A DNA stretch of 22,400 nucleotides from JBKPRX01 sp046734795 (lineage in GTDB: Bacteria; Actinomycetota; Thermoleophilia; Gaiellales; Gaiellaceae): contig JBKPRX010000110.1 in assembly GCA_046734795.1 (NCBI GenBank), positions 1 through 22,400 of the forward strand, in the 5' to 3' direction. Each line of letters opens with the position of its first letter. Within the stretch, counting starts at the first letter, position 1. Of the stretch, positions 16,001 through 21,499 are shown piece by piece. The notes under the pieces are model-generated. The model worked only from the letters and a program-made list of their open reading frames with translations. It had not been told where the DNA came from and did not search any database. Position numbers and translations under genes: made by a program.

Positions 16001-16476
16001 CGCGCGTGCATCTCGACGTAGCGCGAATGGACGATCAGCCCGGTCGCGCGGTCGAGCACCTCACCCGCGAGCGGAAACTCGTCGGGCCGGACTTCCCAGA
16101 GCGGCGGCACGCGACCCTCGAGCACGCCGTACCCGAGGAGACGCCCCGGCACGCCGGCCTCGCGCTCCATCGCCGCGAGGTACGCGTGGCCGTCCTTGCG
16201 ACCGATCGTCAGCCCGGCGACGAGGTGGTGAAGGACGAAGTCGTGGAGCACGACGACACCGGGCCGCCGCCGCAGCGCATCGACGATCCAGCCGTGCGCG
16301 TCCGGGTTGTTGCCGACGTGGTAAAGCGCGACGTCGGTCGACGGCAGCGGCCGCGTCCGTCCCGGCCGCACGACTTCCACCTCGATCCGCCGTTCGAGCG
16401 CCGGCAGGAGGAGCGCGCTGTAGTCCGCGATCCCGGACCGGTCAGGCGGCAGCGGCGAGAAGTACGCGACTTTCAT
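13084..16476 (-). CDS. Bifunctional fusion: GT4 glycosyltransferase plus GT-C (PMT/ArnT-like) membrane glycosyltransferase
   Basis: One uninterrupted 1130-residue frame. Residues 1-370 form a GT-B glycosyltransferase: MKVAYFSPLPPDRSGIADYS (1-20), VVVLHDFVLHHLVAGL (74-89), VFGCFGHVNESKRIPQLLEAF (190-210) and the donor site APTMGETSGTVVRALSLGKPLVVSD (274-298), with E279 in the first-glutamate position but R286 where the second is expected. Residues 371-440 are a charged linker. Residues 441-1130 are a GT-C enzyme with a first membrane helix at about 442-460, the acidic catalytic pair D472-E473 (MVDELVYSDMARS), about ten further hydrophobic segments, and a soluble C-terminal part with NEFWNRSV and SGRYADGWSEPV (near residue 1020). 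That half is paralogous to the 738-residue protein at 6473-8689. The ATG at 16476 forms an ATGA overlap with the upstream GT4 stop. The fusion implies one protein with a cytoplasmic and an extracytoplasmic transferase, though the atypical GT4 site could be degenerate. Confidence 0.85.
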   Translation of the reverse strand: MKVAYFSPLPPDRSGIADYSALLLPALERRIEVEVVRPGRTRPLPSTDVALYHVGNNPDAHGWIVDALRRRPGVVVLHDFVLHHLVAGLTIGRKDGHAYLAAMEREAGVPGRLLGYGVLEGRVPPLWEVRPDEFPLAGEVLDRATGLIVHSRYVEMHAREAGYDGALWVVPHPAWPVPRIHPARIDGEPVFGCFGHVNESKRIPQLLEAFATVRAEHPRARLLLVGPSSPGFDLDARLRSAGVEREGVVREDYVDESRLWELMAACDAVVALRAPTMGETSGTVVRALSLGKPLVVSDLGWFSELPADVALKVPARTDDEVDALAAALLDLAADERKRHAMGEAAREHAERVHDLDLVAERYVAALEYAAGTQDVEERVLREVATASSDVGLDPTLLASPLAEAGLVTNGAVTSGRLAETGAWTRPGVTAPRWWGFAARVPVWAWLGAIVAVSTVVQILLGRRLVAPWIMVDELVYSDMARSFADTGEFLIRGVHANYGVVYPALLAIPYALFGAMPDVYGAAKAMNAVLISTAAIPAYFLARRLVRQSTALVAAAFAVALPSLVYAGTLMTENAFYPLFLWLVLALVAMLDRPTLRRQLLVLALCAVAFLTRPQAVALVVAVVTAPLVLAWIERGRRRQLGAFVPLYAATALAAAAVVIVEVVRGRSPTAALGNYSVTGNAGYELWPSLKWLVYHVAELDLALFVVPFAAAIVLVASARHLDRGVRTFVAASASIVVWLVLEVAVFASHYSGRVEERNLFYVMPLFVIALLVWTERGQPRPPRATIVAAVAAAALPGALPLFTLIGGGNVSALSDTVGLQPWWWLEQRVLQAGAVGLVVVAVAIGLAGCFLFLSRRYAAWLPALVATGFLLTWLPLQLWAFGFPSASLGALYQGIGTGHDRDWIDAAVGRDANVAVLASSTRNPFAVQENEFWNRSVRALYNLAPHEFGGAMPERHAVANDQTGVVTWRGKPVDADYVLTDVSNAVAGRAIAHAANVAGGDQTPLVLYRVERPLRLTRRISGRYADGWSEPVLEWTNTSCTGGSLALELETDFTTFPKGQKVRVTGTTPARTIRLTRATSPLAITLPLRPVRGVCRVRFASSPARVPGGADTRLLGARFRAIVYHEPAR

Positions 16477-17507
16477 CCGGCCGCCGCGAGCAGGCGTTCG
16501 ACGCACGCATCCCACGTGACGCCGCTCGCGACTGCCTTGCCGGCAAGCCCGAGCGTGCGCGCCTCGTCGCGATGCTCGCGCAGCCACGTGCAAGCGTGCA
16601 CGAGCGCATCGGCGCGGGGCTCGACGACGAGGCCGGTCTCTCCGTCGCGGACGATCTCGAGCGGTCCGCCGGCGTCGGTCGTCGTCACGACCGGCTTCTC
16701 CGCGAGAAACGCTTCGAACGGAACCATCCCGAAGTCCTCGTCCACCGGCGCGTAGAAGACGCCGAGACAATTCGCGTACAAGTTCGCGAGCTCGGCGTCG
16801 GACACTCGTCCTGCGAAGGTCGCGCGGCCGTCGAGGCCGTGCTTGCGCGCGAGATCTTCAAGCCGCTCGCGGTCGGGACCATCGCCGGCGATCACGACGC
16901 GCAAGCCAGGGTCACGCGCGGCCGCGGCGAGCAGCAGGTCGATCCGCTTCGCGCGATCGAGGCGGTTGACGGAGAGGATGAAGTCGTCGTAGGTCTCGCA
17001 GCGATAGGCGAGCGAAGCGGGCGGATGCGGCATCACCTCGGCGGCAAGCCCTGTCGATTCCTCGAGCCGCTTCGCCACGTTGCGCGACGTCGCGAAGATC
17101 GCGCGCGCCTCCGCGAGCGCAGTGCGTTCGAATGCAAGTACTTTCCGTCGCAGCGCGCGGTCGTCAGCGTCCTCCGAGAAGTGGCCGAGCGCGGTGCGGT
17201 CGAGATCCCACGCCTGACGAAACTGGTGCAAGAGCCACACGATCTTGCGCGGGTGACGCACGGCGTACGACGGAAACTTCGTCGCGATCACGGCGTCGAT
17301 CGGCCTGCCGTTCGCTTCCTCGAGGTCGCACAAGCGCCAGAGGAACGCCTGCGTCAGGACGCGCTCGCCGGGGTACCACTTGAACGGAATCGTGACGAGC
17401 TCGACGTCGTGCTCGCGCTCGCGGAGCTCGTGGACGAGATCGTCCGCGAAGATCTCGGCGCCACCTCGCTCGAACGGCACCTGGGGAGCGCACACGACGA
17501 CGCGCAT
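16473..17507 (-). CDS. GT4 glycosyltransferase
   Basis: A 344-residue GT-B enzyme. It begins MRVVVCAPQVPFERGGAEIFADDL (1-24), the GGAE loop being typical of GT4. WLLHQFRQAWDL (91-102) and AIFATSRNVAKRL (136-148) belong to the acceptor domain. The donor domain has FILSVNRLDRAKRIDLLLAA (176-195), VIAGDGPDRERLEDLA (205-220) and APVDEDFGMVPFEAFLAEKPVVTTTDAGGPLEIV (253-286), with E257-x7-E265. Its sequence is not close to the downstream tandem trio, so it probably came from a different branch. The ATG lies 2 bases after the stop of the small helical protein gene, and its stop overlaps the start of the GT4/GT-C fusion. The sugar is unknown. Confidence 0.92.
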   Translation of the reverse strand: MRVVVCAPQVPFERGGAEIFADDLVHELREREHDVELVTIPFKWYPGERVLTQAFLWRLCDLEEANGRPIDAVIATKFPSYAVRHPRKIVWLLHQFRQAWDLDRTALGHFSEDADDRALRRKVLAFERTALAEARAIFATSRNVAKRLEESTGLAAEVMPHPPASLAYRCETYDDFILSVNRLDRAKRIDLLLAAAARDPGLRVVIAGDGPDRERLEDLARKHGLDGRATFAGRVSDAELANLYANCLGVFYAPVDEDFGMVPFEAFLAEKPVVTTTDAGGPLEIVRDGETGLVVEPRADALVHACTWLREHRDEARTLGLAGKAVASGVTWDACVERLLAAAG

Positions 17508-17509
17508 CG

Positions 17510-17851
17510 CTACCAGTCCTGCGGTGACGGGCGCGCCGCGGCCTCGAGCGTGTCCACACGTTGTGCGAGGTCGTCCACGAGCCGAAGCAGCGCGTCGTTC
17601 ACGATCCGCTGCTCGACGAGCGCCGGCTCGACGTACCAGCGCATCAGCTTCCGCAGGATCCGCTTGACCTGGAAAGAGAGCCAGCCCTTGACGCCGGGGC
17701 GCCGCTCGAGCGGCTTGTCTGCGCTGACCGCCCAGAAGCGCTCCGCCAGGCCGCGAACCGCAGCGGGATCGCGAGCCGACCGGTCGAGCGCCTCCCGAAG
17801 CCGCTCGTAGACGTCGTCGACGGACGCTTCGGCCGAGGGGGCACGTTCCAC
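17510..17851 (-). CDS. Small helical, coiled-coil-like protein of unknown function
   Basis: A 113-residue protein with no recognised catalytic motif. The N-terminal half is acidic and helical (VDDVYERLREALDRSARDPAAVRGLAERFWAVSA, 11-44). A basic amphipathic stretch follows (KGWLSFQVKRILRKLMRWYVEP, 55-76), which could lie on a membrane, then a likely coiled coil (LVEQRIVNDALLRLVDDLAQRVDTLEAA, 79-106). The segment with RWYVEP and a following coiled coil resembles N-terminal extensions I have seen on some glycan-cluster methyltransferases and glycosyltransferases; here it stands alone. The GTG start at 17851 has a TACAAT box exactly 7 bases upstream and no Shine-Dalgarno, fitting a leaderless mRNA. 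The gene lies between the GMD-like and GT4 genes, so a scaffold or membrane anchor for the glycosyltransferases is a possible role, not shown. Confidence 0.75.
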   Translation of the reverse strand: MERAPSAEASVDDVYERLREALDRSARDPAAVRGLAERFWAVSADKPLERRPGVKGWLSFQVKRILRKLMRWYVEPALVEQRIVNDALLRLVDDLAQRVDTLEAAARPSPQDW

Positions 17852-17858
17852 GCGGCCG

Positions 17859-17864
17859 ATTGTA
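17859..17864 (-). promoter_or_regulatory. Candidate leaderless promoter -10 box TACAAT
   Basis: On the minus strand TACAAT matches the TATAAT consensus at five of six bases and ends 7 bases before the GTG of the small helical protein. It sits in the 24-base gap after the GMD-like gene, the largest gap in the ten-gene run. Transcription from it would begin at or next to the GTG. No -35 match was found. It is the best-looking internal promoter candidate in the run. Confidence 0.45.
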
Positions 17865-17875
17865 AAGAGGGGGCG

Positions 17876-18862
17876 TTACGAACCTGTGAGCGCCGGAGTC
17901 CCGCGGAGCCGCTCGAGCTCTGCGTCGACAAGGAGCTTGACGAGCTCCGGGAAGTCGACGCGCCGCTCCCAGCCGAGGCCCTCGCGGGCGCGCGAGGCGT
18001 CGCCAACGAGGTCGTGCAGCTCGGCGGGGCCGCGCTTGAGCGACTCGTCGATGTGCACGTATGTCTGCCAGTCGAGACCGACGTGGTCGAACGCGAGCTC
18101 GACGAGCTCGCGCACGCTGTGCAGCTCGCCAGTCGCGACGATGTAGTCGCGCGGCTCGTCCTGTTGGAGCATCAGCCACATCGCGCGGACGTAGTCGCCC
18201 GCGTAGCCCCAGTCACGCCGAGCATCGAGGTCGCCGAGCCACAGCTCACCTTGCAAGCCAAGCGCGATCGCGGCGGCGGCGTGCGCCACCTTGCTCGGCA
18301 GGAAGTCGTGCGGGCGGCGCGGCGACTCGTGGTTGTAGAGGATCCCGCACGACGCGTGCAGTCCGTAGCGGCGGCGGTACGAGCCGATGATGAAGTGTCC
18401 GTAGGCTTTCGCGACGCCGTACGGCGTCACCGGTGCGAGCGCGGTTCGCTCGGTCTGCGGAACCTCGGCGGGCAGTCCGAAGATCTCGCTCGACGACGCT
18501 TGATAGACGTGGATCGAGTTGTCGACGGCACGAATGGCTTCGAGCAGCGACGTCACGCCGACTGCCGCGAACTCGGCGGTGACGACGGGCTGCTTCCACG
18601 ACATCGGCACAAACGACGGCGACGCGAGGTTGTAGACCTCGTGCGGACGCGCGTCGCGCAGCACGTCGACGAGCGCGAGCTGGTCGAGCAGGTCGGCCTC
18701 GACGAGTTCGAGCCGCTCGCGAACGTGCTCGACATTGTCGAAGCGCGACGACACCGGCCGGCGCACGAGGCCGTACACCTCGTAGTCCTGCTCCAGCAAG
18801 AGCTCTGCGAGATACGAGCCGTCCTGGCCGCCGATCCCGGTGACTAGCGCGCGGCGACGCAC
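17876..18862 (-). CDS. GDP-mannose 4,6-dehydratase-like NDP-sugar dehydratase (extended SDR)
   Basis: A 328-residue cytoplasmic enzyme of the GMD branch, expected to turn GDP-D-mannose into GDP-4-keto-6-deoxymannose. The cofactor motif ALVTGIGGQDGSYLAELLL (5-23) includes the GQDGSYL typical of GMD. YQASSSEIFG (120-129) supplies the serine/glutamate pair (S124, E126), and Y148-x3-K152 (TPYGVAKAYGHF) completes the active site. CGILYNHESPRRP (172-184) and GDLDARRDWGYAGDYVRAMWLMLQQ (210-234) are near-diagnostic for GMD. It is somewhat shorter than classic 340-370-residue enzymes, and the NLAAQSHV segment is replaced by NLASPSFVPMSW (78-89). It starts with GTG 9 bases after the flippase stop. A fucose-synthase-like gene at 21496 on the other strand could supply the next step to GDP-L-fucose. 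GDP-rhamnose or another 6-deoxysugar remains possible. Confidence 0.88.
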   Translation of the reverse strand: MRRRALVTGIGGQDGSYLAELLLEQDYEVYGLVRRPVSSRFDNVEHVRERLELVEADLLDQLALVDVLRDARPHEVYNLASPSFVPMSWKQPVVTAEFAAVGVTSLLEAIRAVDNSIHVYQASSSEIFGLPAEVPQTERTALAPVTPYGVAKAYGHFIIGSYRRRYGLHASCGILYNHESPRRPHDFLPSKVAHAAAAIALGLQGELWLGDLDARRDWGYAGDYVRAMWLMLQQDEPRDYIVATGELHSVRELVELAFDHVGLDWQTYVHIDESLKRGPAELHDLVGDASRAREGLGWERRVDFPELVKLLVDAELERLRGTPALTGS

Positions 18863-18868
18863 GTGGAC

Positions 18869-18874
18869 AGGCTA
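18869..18874 (-). promoter_or_regulatory. Candidate -10 box (TAGCCT) before the GMD-like gene
   Basis: The minus strand reads TAGCCT, 6 bases before the GTG at 18862, and its TAG is the stop codon of the upstream flippase gene (18874-18872). It is the same hexamer and arrangement as before the ABC permease. No -35 element or Shine-Dalgarno is visible. Confidence 0.25.
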
Positions 18875-20353
18875 GTGGAGCGCCCGTACGTACGCCCACG
18901 CGTCGCGCAACGCGCCGAACCGAAGCGCGAGCGCGAGCGTCGCAAGCGCGTACAGCGCCGCACCGACGACCGCTGCGGCGACGTCGGGAAGGACGAGCGC
19001 AGGCAAGCCGAAGGAGACGACCGCGATCGCGCCAATCGTCACGCCCAGTCGCGTGAGACCGCGAAGGGCGGGCGCAACCATCTGCGGCGAGACGTCGGCC
19101 ATCACGGCTACGAGCATCACGAGCGTGACCAACGCCAAGCTGATCGCGATTCCGTCGCTCCCCCAGAGCTCGCGCAGGCCGAGGCCGAGTGGCACGCCGA
19201 GCGCGAGTCCACCGAGCGCGATCGGCACGAGCGCGCGTCGCCGGTCGAGCACGAACGCGAGCGGCAGCGTCACGTGCAGCGCGGAGGCGACGACCATCCA
19301 CGGCGCAAGCGCAACCACGAGGCGGCCGACGCCTTCGTACTCCGAGCCGAGCACCGCCTCGACGACACGGTCGCCGACGAGCGCGAAGATTCCCGTCGCG
19401 GCACCGACGAGCCAGAGGCCGATCCACACGGAATTGACGACGTGGTCGGCGGCTGCGGCGGGATCGACGCCGCGCCGGGTCAGCGGCGCCGCGGAGATCA
19501 ACCCGAGCGAGAACGCCGTCGCGGCGACGAGCGTTGCCGCAAGGAGATAGCTGTAGCTGAACGTGCTCACGCTGCCGACGCCGAGCTTGGCCGCGAGTCG
19601 CAGCGCGATCAGGTAGAGCGCCTGCGCCGCGACCGGAACTGCCGCGCCTTGCACGAGGAGCCACAGTCGCCGCCCGATGTCGAGCGGCACTCCGCTCTCG
19701 AGCCGCACGCCGAGCATTCGCAACCGCGCGAACGGAATCGCCGCAGCGAGCGTGCCGTTCAGAACGAGACCCCAGGCAAGCGAGACGAGGCCGTGGCTGT
19801 CGGCGAAGGCCGCGAAGACGACGAGACCGGCGACCCCGCCGAGCGCGTAGCCGGCAGCGGCCGTTCCGTAACTGCCACGCGCGGCGAGCGCGCTCGCTGC
19901 GAGCGCTGCCAGGAGCTGCAAGAACGCGGCGGGAACGAGCCACGGGAGCGCCGAGGTTGCCTCCGCCGCCGCGACGGGCGGCAGCTTCCCCGTGATCGCA
20001 TCGCCGAGCGGGTTCGCAAAGACGACGACGAGTATCGTCACCGGAATCGCGAGCGCGAGGAACGCGAGTGTGTACGCACGCAGCTCCGTGCCGAGCCGCC
20101 CGGCGTCTTCGGCTCGCGTCAGCCGCGGTACGACGACGAACCGGAACGCTTGCGCCGCAACTGTAAGGACGATGTAGACGCCGTACGCGAGCAGGAACCC
20201 GTCCGTGCGCGCGGAGCTGCCGAACTTCTGTGCAAGGAGCGCGCCCGCGCCGATCGCCGCGCCTGCGAGGACGACGATCGCGAGCGCCGTGAGGACGCCG
20301 GAACGGACGGCCCCGCCGCTTTGGGGGCTAGTCTTGGCATCGGCGACGGCCAT
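18872..20353 (-). CDS. MurJ/MviN-type lipid-linked oligosaccharide flippase (MOP superfamily)
   Basis: A 493-residue membrane protein with roughly 12-14 hydrophobic segments. The N-terminal region has a first helix, then KFGSSARTDGFLLAYGVYIVLTVAAQAFRFVVVPRLTRA (43-81), matching the MurJ/MviN pattern in which a T-D-A-F-like loop precedes the second helix and P-x-L ends it. The family moves undecaprenyl-diphosphate-linked sugars across the cytoplasmic membrane. Placement at the head of a glycosyltransferase operon, far from cell-wall division genes, suggests a glycan-specific Wzx-like job rather than lipid II flipping. Its ATG at 20353 is only 6 bases from the divergent ATG at 20360, so its promoter must lie inside the coding sequence of that neighbour. 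GCAGG immediately before the ATG is too close to be a good ribosome binding site. Confidence 0.8.
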   Translation of the reverse strand: MAVADAKTSPQSGGAVRSGVLTALAIVVLAGAAIGAGALLAQKFGSSARTDGFLLAYGVYIVLTVAAQAFRFVVVPRLTRAEDAGRLGTELRAYTLAFLALAIPVTILVVVFANPLGDAITGKLPPVAAAEATSALPWLVPAAFLQLLAALAASALAARGSYGTAAAGYALGGVAGLVVFAAFADSHGLVSLAWGLVLNGTLAAAIPFARLRMLGVRLESGVPLDIGRRLWLLVQGAAVPVAAQALYLIALRLAAKLGVGSVSTFSYSYLLAATLVAATAFSLGLISAAPLTRRGVDPAAAADHVVNSVWIGLWLVGAATGIFALVGDRVVEAVLGSEYEGVGRLVVALAPWMVVASALHVTLPLAFVLDRRRALVPIALGGLALGVPLGLGLRELWGSDGIAISLALVTLVMLVAVMADVSPQMVAPALRGLTRLGVTIGAIAVVSFGLPALVLPDVAAAVVGAALYALATLALALRFGALRDAWAYVRALH

Positions 20354-20359
20354 CCTGCG
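20354..20359. promoter_or_regulatory. Six-base intergenic space between divergent start codons
   Basis: The minus-strand ATG ends at 20353 and the plus-strand ATG begins at 20360, leaving only CCTGCG between. There is no room for a promoter or ribosome binding site, so each gene's upstream signals must lie in the other's 5' coding part. A TAGTCT box at 20329-20334 could be a plus-strand -10 giving a leader of about 19 bases. Confidence 0.6.
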
Positions 20360-21499
20360 ATGAAACCAGAGACGACCGACAACTGGGCCGAGGCGCTCCG
20401 CGCTGAGTTCGGCTCGCTCTACGAAGGCCGCACCGCGCTCGTGACCGGGGCCGACGGATTCATGGGCTCGCACCTCACCGAGGCGCTCGTCGCGCTGGGC
20501 GCGAACGTCTACGCGTTTGTGCGCGCGACGTCGAGCGGCGCGCTGAACAACATCTGGCACTTGCGCGACCAGCTCACCGTCAAGTTCGCGGATCTCACCG
20601 ACAAGACGTCGGTCGACTATCTCATCAAGGAGATCCGCGACACCGCACCCGATCGGCCGTACATCTTCCATCTCGCTGCGCAGGCGCACGTCGGCGAGTC
20701 GTGGCACAGACCGTACGAGACCGTGATGGCGAACACCGTCGGGACGTTGAACCTGTTGCAGGCGATCGTCGACCACGGCCTCGAGATCGAGAAGCTCGAC
20801 ACCGCCGGAACCTCGGAGGAGTACGGCAATCCGCGCGAGACCGTGCGCGACCACCACAGCTGGGACGAAGACGGCGGCCTGATCCTCCACGAGCGCTCGC
20901 CGATCAATCCGAAGTCGATCTACGCAACCTCGAAGGTCGCGGCGGACTTCTTGACGATGAACTACTACGACGCATTCGGATTGCCCGCGATCGTGACCCG
21001 CATGTTCAACAACTACGGACCGCGCCAGAACCCGCGTTACATCACCGGAACGATCATCACGCAGGCGCTCGCGCGCGAGTCGATCGAGCTCGGCCAGCTC
21101 GATCCGCAGCGCGACTTCTGCTTCTGCAGCGACGGCGTTCGCGGTCACCTCACCGTCGCCGCGCACGGGATCCCCGGCGACGTCTACGTCTACGGCCAAG
21201 GCGAGAACATCTCCGTCGGCGACTGGGTCGACCTGATCCTGCGCGTCGGCGAGGAGCACGGCTACTGGCCGGCCGGGCGCGAGGTTTCCTCGACTGCGGC
21301 TCGCTACCGGCCGGGCGCAAGCGAGGTTATGTCGCTCCGCGTCGGGTTCGAGAAGCTGAGCCGCGAGACGGGCTGGGCGCCGAAGGTGTCGTGGGAGGAA
21401 GGCGTGCTGCGGACGATCGCCTGGTACGCCGAGAACCGCGAGCGGTGGATCGGCCGCGTCGACTGGCTCAGCGCGGTGCCGGCGCCAGCCGCGAAGTGA
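20360..21499 (+). CDS. NAD-dependent NDP-sugar 4,6-dehydratase/epimerase (extended SDR)
   Basis: A 379-residue cytoplasmic enzyme acting on a nucleotide sugar. An N-terminal lead of about 24 residues precedes the NAD-binding TALVTGADGFMGSHL (25-39). The active site is TAGTSEEYG (148-156) with T151/S152, and Y188-x3-K192 (SIYATSKVAADF). RMFNNYGPRQNPRYITGTIITQAL (214-237) and LGQLDPQRDFCFCSDGVRGHL (244-264) place it among GDP-mannose- or LegB-like 4,6-dehydratases rather than simple galactose epimerases. E153 beside the serine is the usual mark of a dehydratase. A GTGA overlap links it to the fucose-synthase-like gene, so both likely act on one GDP-sugar route, perhaps duplicating or diverting the GMD-like step at 17876-18862. 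The exact substrate is unresolved. Confidence 0.85.
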   Translation: MKPETTDNWAEALRAEFGSLYEGRTALVTGADGFMGSHLTEALVALGANVYAFVRATSSGALNNIWHLRDQLTVKFADLTDKTSVDYLIKEIRDTAPDRPYIFHLAAQAHVGESWHRPYETVMANTVGTLNLLQAIVDHGLEIEKLDTAGTSEEYGNPRETVRDHHSWDEDGGLILHERSPINPKSIYATSKVAADFLTMNYYDAFGLPAIVTRMFNNYGPRQNPRYITGTIITQALARESIELGQLDPQRDFCFCSDGVRGHLTVAAHGIPGDVYVYGQGENISVGDWVDLILRVGEEHGYWPAGREVSSTAARYRPGASEVMSLRVGFEKLSRETGWAPKVSWEEGVLRTIAWYAENRERWIGRVDWLSAVPAPAAK

